DNA of 64,000 nt from Mycobacterium sp. SVM_VP21 (lineage in GTDB: Bacteria; Actinomycetota; Actinomycetes; Mycobacteriales; Mycobacteriaceae), in NCBI GenBank assembly GCA_024758765.1, contig CP101406.1:4464001-4528000 (forward strand), given 5' to 3'. The position numbers and the translations under genes were made by a program. Below are positions 49,423 to 56,397 of the stretch, piece by piece. Position 1 is the stretch's first letter. Each line of letters begins with the position of its first letter. The notes beneath the pieces are model-generated. The model was not told the origin of the DNA, made no database searches, and saw only the letters and a program-made list of their open reading frames with translations.

Positions 49423-50189
49423 CACGGCGTCCGTCGCCGAAGTGTGACCGCTGCCAGTCCCAGCGCAGCGACCGCGAACGCCAGCACGATGACGATGTCG
49501 CGCACCGCGACACCGGTCAGTTGCGGGTGGGTACCCACCTGCTGCAGCGCTTCGAGTGCATAGCTGGCCGGCATCGCGTTGCTGACCCATTGCAGCCATT
49601 CGGGCATCGCTGCGCGCGGCACGATGATCCCGGCCAACAACAGTTGCGGCACCATCACCAGCGGAATGAACTGCACGGCCTGAAATTCGGTGCGGGCGAA
49701 CGCGCTGCACAGCAGCCCCAGGCCGACACCGAGCACCGCGTTGATGATCGCGATCCCAAACACCCACGCCGGGCTGCCGACGGTGTGGAAATCCAGCAGC
49801 CAGAATGCGACGACACACGCCAGGCTGGCCTGGGCGGCCGCCGCGATCGAGAACGCCGTGCCGTAGGCGGCGAGCAGGTCGACCCGGCGCAACGGGGTGG
49901 TCAGGATGCGCTCAAGGGTTCCCGACGCGCGTTCGCGCTGCATGGTGATCGCGGTGATGACGAACATCAGGAACAGCGGGAACAGGCCCAGCAGGATCAA
50001 GCACGCGGCGGTGAACGGCGACGGGGTACCCGGCGGATGTGCGGCGCCCGCGAACATGAAATACATCAGCGTGATGACCAGGCTGGGCACCGCCAAGATC
50101 ATCGCGACACTGCGGTGGTCACCGGCGAGCTGACGCAGGATCCGCAACGTGGTTGCCGCGAAGGGCCGCAACTGCGGGAATCCGGTCAC
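49422..50189 (-). CDS. ABC-2 type exporter permease (Rv1686c-like)
   Basis: 255 residues with six hydrophobic helices. The conserved RERASGTLERILTTPLRR segment is the ABC-2 family motif, and the loop AGIIVPRAAMPEWLQWVSNAMPASYALEAL is usual for daunorubicin-type drug exporters. GTG 50189 overlaps the ATPase stop by 4 bp, so translation is coupled. It forms the membrane part of an efflux pump with the ATPase at 50186-50944. Confidence 0.9.
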   Translation of the reverse strand: MTGFPQLRPFAATTLRILRQLAGDHRSVAMILAVPSLVITLMYFMFAGAAHPPGTPSPFTAACLILLGLFPLFLMFVITAITMQRERASGTLERILTTPLRRVDLLAAYGTAFSIAAAAQASLACVVAFWLLDFHTVGSPAWVFGIAIINAVLGVGLGLLCSAFARTEFQAVQFIPLVMVPQLLLAGIIVPRAAMPEWLQWVSNAMPASYALEALQQVGTHPQLTGVAVRDIVIVLAFAVAALGLAAVTLRRRTP

Positions 50190-50944
50190 CCGGCTCGGGG
50201 CGCGGTGGTGCGCCGGATGATGGACAGGAACGCTTCCTCCATCGATCGACATCCGGTCTCCTCTCGCAGTCGTCTCGGGGTGGTGCGCGCCAGCAGCCAG
50301 CCCTCGCGCATCAGCAGCAGATCGCCGCAGTGGTCGGCCTCGTCCATCACATGACTGGACACCAGCAACGTGGTGCCGCGCCGGGCCAGCGCCGAGAACT
50401 GCTGCCAGAGTTCGGCGCGCAGCACCGGGTCCAGGCCGATCGTCGGCTCGTCGAGCACCAGCAGGTCCGGCCGACCGACCAGGGCGCAGGCCAACGAGAC
50501 CCGGGCGCGTTGCCCACCGGACAGGTTGGCGCAGTAGTCGCCGCGGTGCTTGGGCAGGTCCACCGCCTCGATCGCGTCGTCCGCATCGCGGCTGTCGACC
50601 CCGGCGAGTGCGGCGAAGTACCGCACGTTGTCGATCACCCGCAGGTCGTCGTAGATGGTGGCCTGCTGGGGCATGTAGCCGACCCGATGGCGAAGCACGG
50701 GGGAGCCGGCCGGGTGGCCCAGCACCTCGACTCGGCCGTCGGTGATGAGCTGCGTGCCCACGATGCAGCGCATCAGGGTGGTCTTTCCGCAGCCAGACGG
50801 CCCGAGCAGGCCCGTGATGGTGCCCGGGGCGATCTGCACCGACAGGTCGTGCAACACCGGCCGCTTACCGCGCACCACCCGCAGGTGATCGATCGCGACC
50901 GCCGGACCCGACGCGGAGAATTCATCACGCGATGAAATCATCAT
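50186..50944 (-). CDS. ABC exporter ATP-binding subunit (Rv1687c-like)
   Basis: 252 residues. Walker A GLLGPSGCGKTTLM, Q-loop YMPQQATIYDD, signature NLSGGQRARVSLA, Walker B LLVLDEPTIGLDP, H-loop LLVSSHVMDEA. It drives the adjacent ABC-2 permease, probably exporting a drug or lipid. ATG 50944 or the next ATG 50941 is the start; both lie inside the second operator palindrome, so a repressor bound there would block promoter clearance. First gene of the operon, divergent from mpg. Confidence 0.92.
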   Translation of the reverse strand: MMISSRDEFSASGPAVAIDHLRVVRGKRPVLHDLSVQIAPGTITGLLGPSGCGKTTLMRCIVGTQLITDGRVEVLGHPAGSPVLRHRVGYMPQQATIYDDLRVIDNVRYFAALAGVDSRDADDAIEAVDLPKHRGDYCANLSGGQRARVSLACALVGRPDLLVLDEPTIGLDPVLRAELWQQFSALARRGTTLLVSSHVMDEADHCGDLLLMREGWLLARTTPRRLREETGCRSMEEAFLSIIRRTTAPRAG

Positions 50945-50951
50945 GTGATGA
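50921..50951. promoter_or_regulatory. Two adjacent palindromes over the ABC-operon start
   Basis: TTCATC-ACGC-GATGAA (50921-50936) and TCATCA-TG-TGATGA (50938-50951) are both perfect dyads, one base apart, spanning the ATPase start codon. Likely operators of the TetR encoded at the operon end. Confidence 0.65.
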
Positions 50952-51013
50952 ATAATCTGCTCGGCGCGACGCCCTGTCAAGGGTGTTGAGGCCTCAGGGC
51001 AGAATCTCCCAGC

Positions 51014-51625
51014 GTGAGTGCTGCCCGGCTTGCCGTGGATCCGCTTGCGGCTGCCCAGCGGTTGCTCGGCGCCACTCTCACCTGCCGCGGCGTTGACGCG
51101 ACGATCGTCGAAGTGGAGGCCTACGGCGGGGTGCCGAACGGCCCCTGGCCGGACCCGGCGGCGCATTCCTACCGGGGCCCCACCGCACGCAACGCCGTGA
51201 TGTTCGGCCCGCCCGGGCATCTGTACACCTACCGCAGCTACGGCATGCACATCTGCGCCAACGTGGTCTGCGGCCCGGACGGTACGGCCGCCGCGGTGCT
51301 GCTGCGGGCGGCCGTGATCGACGCGGGGGAGTTGCTGGTCCGGGCCCGCCGCGGTGACGCTGTGCCGGGGATGGCGTTGGCCCGCGGCCCGGGCAATCTC
51401 TGCTCCGCATTGGGAATCACCATGGAAGACAACGGAACCGACTTGTTCGACCCTGGCAGTCCGGTGCACCTGAGGCTCGGCGGGACGCTGCCGGCGCAGG
51501 CCGGTCCGCGGGTCGGCGTCAGCCAGGCCGCCGACCGACCGTGGCGGCTGTGGGCGCCCGGGATGCCCGAGGTTTCGGCCTACCGACGCAGCCCGCGGGC
51601 ACCGGCGCCGGGCGCCTCGGACTGA
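51014..51625 (+). CDS. mpg: 3-methyladenine DNA glycosylase (AAG/MPG type)
   Basis: 203 residues. Removes alkylated purines in base-excision repair. Family motifs seen: VEVEAYGG (catalytic Glu region), [24 protein letters not shown] and [14 protein letters not shown] 51014 is the start. tyrS begins 17 bp downstream. M. tuberculosis Rv1688 has the same place. Confidence 0.95.
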   Translation: MSAARLAVDPLAAAQRLLGATLTCRGVDATIVEVEAYGGVPNGPWPDPAAHSYRGPTARNAVMFGPPGHLYTYRSYGMHICANVVCGPDGTAAAVLLRAAVIDAGELLVRARRGDAVPGMALARGPGNLCSALGITMEDNGTDLFDPGSPVHLRLGGTLPAQAGPRVGVSQAADRPWRLWAPGMPEVSAYRRSPRAPAPGASD

Positions 51626-51642
51626 TCCGGGAAAATCAACCC

Positions 51643-52914
51643 ATGCCGACGACGATTCTCGACGAGCTGACCTGGCGCGGGCTGATCGCCCAGTCGACTG
51701 ACCTGGACGCCCTGACCACCGACGTGACGGACGGGCCGATCACGGTCTACGCCGGATTCGACCCGACCGCGCCCAGCCTGCACGCCGGAAACCTGGTGCC
51801 GCTGCTGGCGTTGCGCCGATTCCAGCGGGCCGGACACCGGCCCATCGTGCTGGCCGGCGGTGCCACCGGTCTCATCGGCGACCCTCGCGACAGCGGCGAA
51901 CGCACCCTGAACACCGCCGATACCGTGGCCGAGTGGTCCGAGCGGATCCGTGGGCAGCTGGAGCGCTTCGTCGACTTCGACGACGGCCCGACCGGCGCCG
52001 TGGTGGTGAACAACCTGGACTGGACCGCGCCGTTGTCGGCAGTGGAATTCCTGCGCGACGTGGGCAAACACTTCTCGGTCAACGTGATGCTCGACCGTGA
52101 CACCATTCGGCGCCGCCTCGATGAGGGCATTTCCTACACCGAGTTCAGCTACATGCTCCTGCAGGCCAACGACTACGTGCAGCTGCATCAGCGGTACGGC
52201 TGTTCGCTGCAGATCGGCGGCTCGGATCAGTGGGGCAACATCATCGCCGGGGTTCGGCTGGTGCGACAGAAACTGGGCGCGATCGTGCACGCGTTGACCG
52301 TGCCATTGGTCACCGCCGCCGACGGCACCAAGTTCGGCAAGTCCACCGGCGGCGGCAGCCTGTGGCTGGATCCCGAGATGACCAGCCCGTACGCCTGGTA
52401 CCAGTACTTTTTCAACACCGCCGACGCTGACGTGATCCGCTACCTGCGTTGGTTCACCTTCCTGTCGGCCGAGGAGCTGGCCGCGCTGGAGGAAGCGACC
52501 GCGGAGCGCCCGCACGAACGCGCCGCCCAACGCGCATTGGCGCGGGAGTTCACCACCCTGGTGCACGGGGAGGCGGCGACCGAGGCGGTGGAGTTAGCCA
52601 GCCAGGCGCTGTTCGGTCGGGGTGAACTGACTCGATTGGACGAATCCACCCTGACGGCGGCGTTGCAGGAGACCTCGGTCGCGCAGCTGGCGCCCGGAAC
52701 CGCAGACACCATTGTCGACCTTTTGGTCGCCACCGGCCTGTCGGCAAGTCGGGGCGCGGCCCGGCGCACTATCGGCGAGGGCGGCGTCTCGGTGAACAAT
52801 GTCCGCGTCGACAGCGAGGAATGGACACCGCAGCCCGACAATTTCTTGCATGGGCGGTGGTTGGTGCTGCGCCGCGGAAAGCGCAATGTGGCTGGTATCG
52901 AGAGGGTCCAGTGA
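51643..52914 (+). CDS. tyrS: Tyrosyl-tRNA synthetase
   Basis: 423 residues, class I synthetase. HIGH-like motif [10 protein letters not shown], tyrosine-binding [14 protein letters not shown] and [16 protein letters not shown]-like KFGKSTGG, and a C-terminal S4 RNA-binding domain ([18 protein letters not shown]). ATG 51643 is chosen as standard start; in-frame codons upstream overlap mpg. The 3' flank carries the rRNA-operon leader. Confidence 0.98.
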   Translation: MPTTILDELTWRGLIAQSTDLDALTTDVTDGPITVYAGFDPTAPSLHAGNLVPLLALRRFQRAGHRPIVLAGGATGLIGDPRDSGERTLNTADTVAEWSERIRGQLERFVDFDDGPTGAVVVNNLDWTAPLSAVEFLRDVGKHFSVNVMLDRDTIRRRLDEGISYTEFSYMLLQANDYVQLHQRYGCSLQIGGSDQWGNIIAGVRLVRQKLGAIVHALTVPLVTAADGTKFGKSTGGGSLWLDPEMTSPYAWYQYFFNTADADVIRYLRWFTFLSAEELAALEEATAERPHERAAQRALAREFTTLVHGEAATEAVELASQALFGRGELTRLDESTLTAALQETSVAQLAPGTADTIVDLLVATGLSASRGAARRTIGEGGVSVNNVRVDSEEWTPQPDNFLHGRWLVLRRGKRNVAGIERVQ

Positions 52915-52975
52915 GGGTCTAGCGACGCGCTCGTCAGCACAGGTTGATCTTGAAAAATCGTCCTGACCAGCGGAT

Positions 52976-53004
52976 TTGACTCTTAGATTCCCCTCGCGTA
53001 ACTT
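52976..53004 (+). promoter_or_regulatory. Promoter of the orphan rRNA leader
   Basis: TTGACT (52976-52981), 17-bp spacer, TAACTT (52999-53004): a sigma-A promoter of rrn type (TTGACT is the -35 usual for mycobacterial rrn). A TAGGCT in GCGGGTAGGCTGCGC (53119-53133) may mark a conserved leader element or a second start. Confidence 0.6.
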
Positions 53005-53118
53005 TATCCACGTCGCAGGGAGCGCCGGAAACGGAAGCCCCGAAGACGCCCCGGAGAGATTCGAGAGAATCGCGACGGATTCTGACTGTCCGCACTGCCT
53101 GCAAGCGGTTAAACACCG

Positions 53119-53250
53119 CGGGTAGGCTGCGCGCTCAGTCGGGCGTGTTGTTTGAGAACTCAATAGTGTGTTTGGTGGTTTTTGTTTGTTGTTGTTTTTG
53201 CCATGCCTTCGGCGCCCCGTGTTGGGGGTGTGGTGTTTTTTTGATGTCAG
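53119..53250 (+). pseudogene. Orphan rRNA operon leader (rrnB relic) without 16S gene
   Basis: TGTTTGAGAACTCAATAG followed by TGTGTTTGGTGG is the antitermination region (boxB/A/C) of mycobacterial rRNA operons; it is at 53149-53178. The T/G-rich stretch and the CCATGCC...GCCCC...GGGGGTGTGG stem that follow match the known leader up to GTCAG at 53246-53250. Then similarity stops: no 16S start (AGTTTGATCCTGGCTCAG) and no 23S or 5S sequence is found to the end of the window. The place, right after tyrS, is that of rrnB in rapid growers. Comparison is from memory of the M. tuberculosis leader. Confidence 0.82.
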
Positions 53251-53570
53251 TTGTCGGAGACACCCCGACAGAACAGGAGGACACCCCCGCGGCACTGACC
53301 GCCTGAACCACCAACTCGAAGAATCACACGACGACGTCGTACACCACGCCCGTGGACTTGACCATACTCCGGTGCATCCAATCCGACACGTCCGGTGCTG
53401 GAAGTGATGTTCAGGATGACAAGCTTGGCTTGTGCTTCGGCGCTGGCCGCTCGTTCTCGCTTTCGTTCGCGACGGTCTTTCGTCGCGATGTATAAGGCAG
53501 CGACCGCGGCACCAATCGATCCGAATGCCGCGAGCGCATTGATGACGAGCCCCCAGTCAATCGAGCACAT
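53247..53570 (-). CDS. Small membrane protein, probably 3'-truncated
   Basis: Starts MCSIDWGLVINALAAFGSIG, with one membrane helix (about residues 8-28), then a basic coiled stretch (TKDRRERKRERAASAEAQAK). This start resembles longer phage/mycobacterial hypothetical proteins with one N-terminal membrane span. After about residue 57 the sequence becomes Gly/Arg/Val-rich and unlike the first half. The end reaches the orphan rRNA leader, so the gene was probably cut by the same deletion. No function assigned. Confidence 0.45.
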   Translation of the reverse strand: MCSIDWGLVINALAAFGSIGAAVAALYIATKDRRERKRERAASAEAQAKLVILNITSSTGRVGLDAPEYGQVHGRGVRRRRVILRVGGSGGQCRGGVLLFCRGVSDN

Positions 53571-53580
53571 CCTGCGGAGA

Positions 53581-53844
53581 CTAGCCCGACTCGGCCGGTG
53601 CCAACTGCCAATTCCAACTACCGGGCGGGGGACCTATGCGGACCCAAAGTCGGTGCTTGTCGGGCGTCAGGCCGTGCCAGCAGAATGGAACAGGCAACGC
53701 CGCGCCCACGACGGTTAATGCGGCGAAGGACGGCTCGGTGCCGCCGCGGATGCCTCCGCCATGGGCGGGCATCGGTGCTGGCTTCGGCGGTAGCGGCGGA
53801 GTGTGCGCGAACAGGCTCTCCGCATGACCATCTACAACGAGCAC
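53581..53844 (-). CDS. Hypothetical ORF, weak support
   Basis: 87 residues, Pro-rich, ending TPDKHRLWVRIGPPPGSWNW plus ten. It lies 10 bp upstream of the small membrane-protein gene on the same strand, which is the only support. No motif recognised; could be chance. Confidence 0.25.
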   Translation of the reverse strand: MLVVDGHAESLFAHTPPLPPKPAPMPAHGGGIRGGTEPSFAALTVVGAALPVPFCWHGLTPDKHRLWVRIGPPPGSWNWQLAPAESG

Positions 53845-54280
53845 CTTGTTCCCCCGCCAGGCCGCCGCTCTGCTGCAGCGCGAATCATCGAGTGCACATC
53901 GCCGGATACGGCGGCACCGCCAGTCTGCCGAAATACCTTGGTGGACATACTGTTATCGATTACGTCCGAGCAGAATTCGGACCACGAGTTCGACGGCTTC
54001 CTGCCCACCGGCGCCGAAAAAACCAAGCCTTGACGCAAAGTGCCGAAGATGGGAGCAACTGATGACGGGCGGCGTGACGGTAGCGCGAACTTCCGGCGCC
54101 CGGCAAGCCTCCGCGAACGATGCGTATAGGCGATCCCCACATCGCGGTGCGGAGTTGCTCCGTCACTCTCACCCTCAGGCGAGCGGTCGCCCACTGAACG
54201 AGCATGTCGAACGTCTTCGACCCAGCCAGCGGATCGTCGACTACCGTCGTCTTGTCTTGCTATGTGATTAGGAGAATCCC
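53845..54280. other. No supportable gene; probable decayed DNA
   Basis: Only short overlapping frames with no recognisable motif are present, in DNA that looks less GC-biased than the core genes. No tRNA, terminal repeat or transposase motif seen. Likely remnant sequence between the rRNA-operon scar and the accessory genes. Confidence 0.5.
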
Positions 54281-55180
54281 GTGACGAGCGGCGTTGACCT
54301 GCCCATCGATCCGCGGGGAGTTCTTCTCATTGAACCGGATTCGGGAGACCCAAACGCGGTGTCGATGGAGCAGCTGACGATCCTGTCGGTCGAGGACTAC
54401 TCCCGGTATCGGCAGGCCTACCGGGTGATCAACAACATCGCTGTTGGCGGCGTCTTCACGTACTTTCTTCTGTCTGCAAGCGACCTCCGCGCCAGAATTG
54501 CGGCTGCGAACCGAGGTTTTTTAGACCGCCGATTCGCGCCGCAGACGGGCCCAGTGGGCGCCCAACGCTGGGCGGGCAGTCTGCGTGCAGCTGTCTTATC
54601 GCTTGCGTCTGCTCTGACGTATCACCAAGAACAGATCTACCAACTGGCCAGCGAGCTACATTCGGACTGTCAGCAAGTCCATGCGGCCATCAAAGGCGTG
54701 TTCGGAAATCTTTACGAGACGAATCGCGGGTACCGCCTCTTGTACACGCTGAGGAATCTGATGACGCACCACACCATGGAAGTCGTGGCGTTAACAGCGC
54801 GCGTCCTCTTGGTGAAGGACCGTGTGGAATCCCGATTCAGGTTGAGAATCGACCGGGGAGTCGCGCTTCAATCGAATAGGCTCAAGGCAGCAGTAACGAG
54901 AGAGTTCCAGGAGATGCTGCACGACCCCGACATTGTTGATCTGCTCGATGAAGTCGGGCCTGCTCTGTCCAGCGCGAACCGGCAGCTTTACGAAATTCTC
55001 TATCCTGATCTGGGTTTGCACTGCGGGGCCGTCATGGAGTTCGAATCACTTTTTCAGGGGAGGATCGGTACTCGAGCGTTGGTCAGAAACTGGGATCCTG
55101 ATGTGCCTGAAGAACAGCCTTCATACACTGCCTGGGCACCCGAAATCTTCGATTTCGCTGCGCGCTATTTGGTTGGTTGA
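54281..55180 (+). CDS. Hypothetical protein with HEPN-like R-x4-H motif
   Basis: 299 residues, GTG start at 54281, mostly helical, no membrane span or signal. LRNLMTHHTMEVVALTARV contains R158-N-L-M-T-H163, the R-[N/D/H]-x3-H pattern of HEPN ribonuclease domains. It lies in a helix after a Tyr-rich helix (YETNRGYRLLYT) as in many 'LRN..H' HEPN-like families. Codon use appears less GC-biased than the neighbours, suggesting transfer. Neighbours are an HNH-like and an Mrr-like nuclease gene, so an antiphage or stress-induced RNase role is a reasonable guess. Function otherwise unknown. Confidence 0.75.
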   Translation: MTSGVDLPIDPRGVLLIEPDSGDPNAVSMEQLTILSVEDYSRYRQAYRVINNIAVGGVFTYFLLSASDLRARIAAANRGFLDRRFAPQTGPVGAQRWAGSLRAAVLSLASALTYHQEQIYQLASELHSDCQQVHAAIKGVFGNLYETNRGYRLLYTLRNLMTHHTMEVVALTARVLLVKDRVESRFRLRIDRGVALQSNRLKAAVTREFQEMLHDPDIVDLLDEVGPALSSANRQLYEILYPDLGLHCGAVMEFESLFQGRIGTRALVRNWDPDVPEEQPSYTAWAPEIFDFAARYLVG

Positions 55181-55293
55181 GAATGGCTCCGCGTATTCGA
55201 TCGAAGCGATGCTGGATGAGGGACTGTCAGATAGACGGTGGATCCGACGTCCATGCAAGTGGATCGTCGGTCTGGCTTCTTGCGCGACGCCAA

Positions 55294-56172
55294 TCACCAT
55301 TCATGCCATGGTATTCCGTTGCCGTTCGATCGTTCGCCCAGTGTTAATCCGTGACAGAACCCACCGTCGATAAATACCTCCGCAAGTCGAGTTTTGTGAT
55401 CGAGTACCGATTGCTCACCGATGTCTAAGCGTGCCGGGGGTTTCGGCCACAGCCGGGTTACAAGTTTGTGGTGTTCGAAGGGATGTTCCAAATCGTGGAG
55501 CGGATGGTAGACGAGCTGGAACCACGCTACGCGCCCGTCTGCGAGACCGAACCCCATGGTCCTTGTCCGTCCGCATCCGCCCAAACCATCGGCTCGGGTT
55601 GTACGACGTAGGAGTACGTTTTCGAAAGGTGGATCGGGAAGTCCTGGCTTATAGGGTTCGGTGACAGCCAACCAGAGTGACGTATCTGTCGGGATAACAC
55701 CCGCCTTAAGCGAATCGAGAACTGCGCGTGGATAGTTATTCCACGGTCTGTTACGGTCCCTCTCGGCGCGCGCTGAAAAGGCCGTGTGATTTGCACTGGG
55801 ATGGGAGGTCAATGCGAGCGTCTTGATCAACCAACGAGCAGTGCTAGACACCGCGTCCTGATCTTCGATCGGCCGCATATCACGCAACAGTTGACGGAGG
55901 GGGCCTTTCGCGGTCTTCTCGAAACGTCTGTCGAGGTCGCCATTGCACCTTCGGCAGCACGGGAGTATGACTCGCCACATCTTCAAGCTGGTCGATAGGC
56001 GGCCTGCGCGCGTCCGAAGTGGTTCGTTGTTGATTCGCATCGTGAATGGACCGGTGTCGTCCCAAAGCCTGAGGAACCAGTTGGGTAAGACATGTTCTGG
56101 GGAGTCCGGGGTGCCGCCACAGAACACGCACCGTTCACGCACCGCAACAACGTTACGGATCTGACCGGTCAT
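55294..56172 (-). CDS. HNH-like (zinc-cluster) nuclease
   Basis: 292 residues. CVFCGGTPDSPEHVLPNWF gives a Cys15-x2-Cys18 knuckle with His27, and LPCCRRCNGDLDRRFEK gives Cys73-x2-Cys76 with Asn77: the layout of a zinc-bound HNH treble-clef nuclease (C-x2-C ... H ... C-x2-C-N). The remaining ~200 residues (ARWLIKTLALTS; WFQLVYHPLHDLEHPFEHH) are unclassified. It is convergent with the HEPN-like gene (113 bp apart) and divergent from the Mrr-like gene (225 bp). Lower apparent GC suggests acquisition. Defence role inferred. Confidence 0.75.
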   Translation of the reverse strand: MTGQIRNVVAVRERCVFCGGTPDSPEHVLPNWFLRLWDDTGPFTMRINNEPLRTRAGRLSTSLKMWRVILPCCRRCNGDLDRRFEKTAKGPLRQLLRDMRPIEDQDAVSSTARWLIKTLALTSHPSANHTAFSARAERDRNRPWNNYPRAVLDSLKAGVIPTDTSLWLAVTEPYKPGLPDPPFENVLLRRTTRADGLGGCGRTRTMGFGLADGRVAWFQLVYHPLHDLEHPFEHHKLVTRLWPKPPARLDIGEQSVLDHKTRLAEVFIDGGFCHGLTLGERSNGNGIPWHEW

Positions 56173-56242
56173 GGGTAACGCCTTAACCGCATAAGGCCAC
56201 CCACGACAGGCCCACCCACGACAACGACCGTGAGCGGCCCCA

Positions 56243-56254
56243 TAGGTCGACCTA
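56243..56254. promoter_or_regulatory. 12-bp palindrome in the HNH/Mrr divergent region
   Basis: TAGGTCGACCTA is self-complementary and lies between the divergent HNH-like and Mrr-like genes. It may be an operator; no regulator gene is adjacent. Confidence 0.3.
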
Positions 56255-56397
56255 CCTTTGCCACACCGACCGCTTCAGGCCCGGCGAAATGATTACCGAT
56301 GGCGTGTCAGCTCGGACGCGCCGCAACCACGTGGTTGAGTCGGGCTGGGGCGTAGGACCCTCGACCGAATGCGGTCGCTCCGGGGAAGGTGATAGAC

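Noticed and set aside
53168..53407. Plus-strand frame of 79 codons over the rRNA leader end
   Set aside because: Its first third is the T/G-rich non-coding leader; no homology recognised.
53598..54271. Several overlapping plus-strand frames
   Set aside because: Arg/Pro/Ser-rich chance frames with no start signals or motifs.
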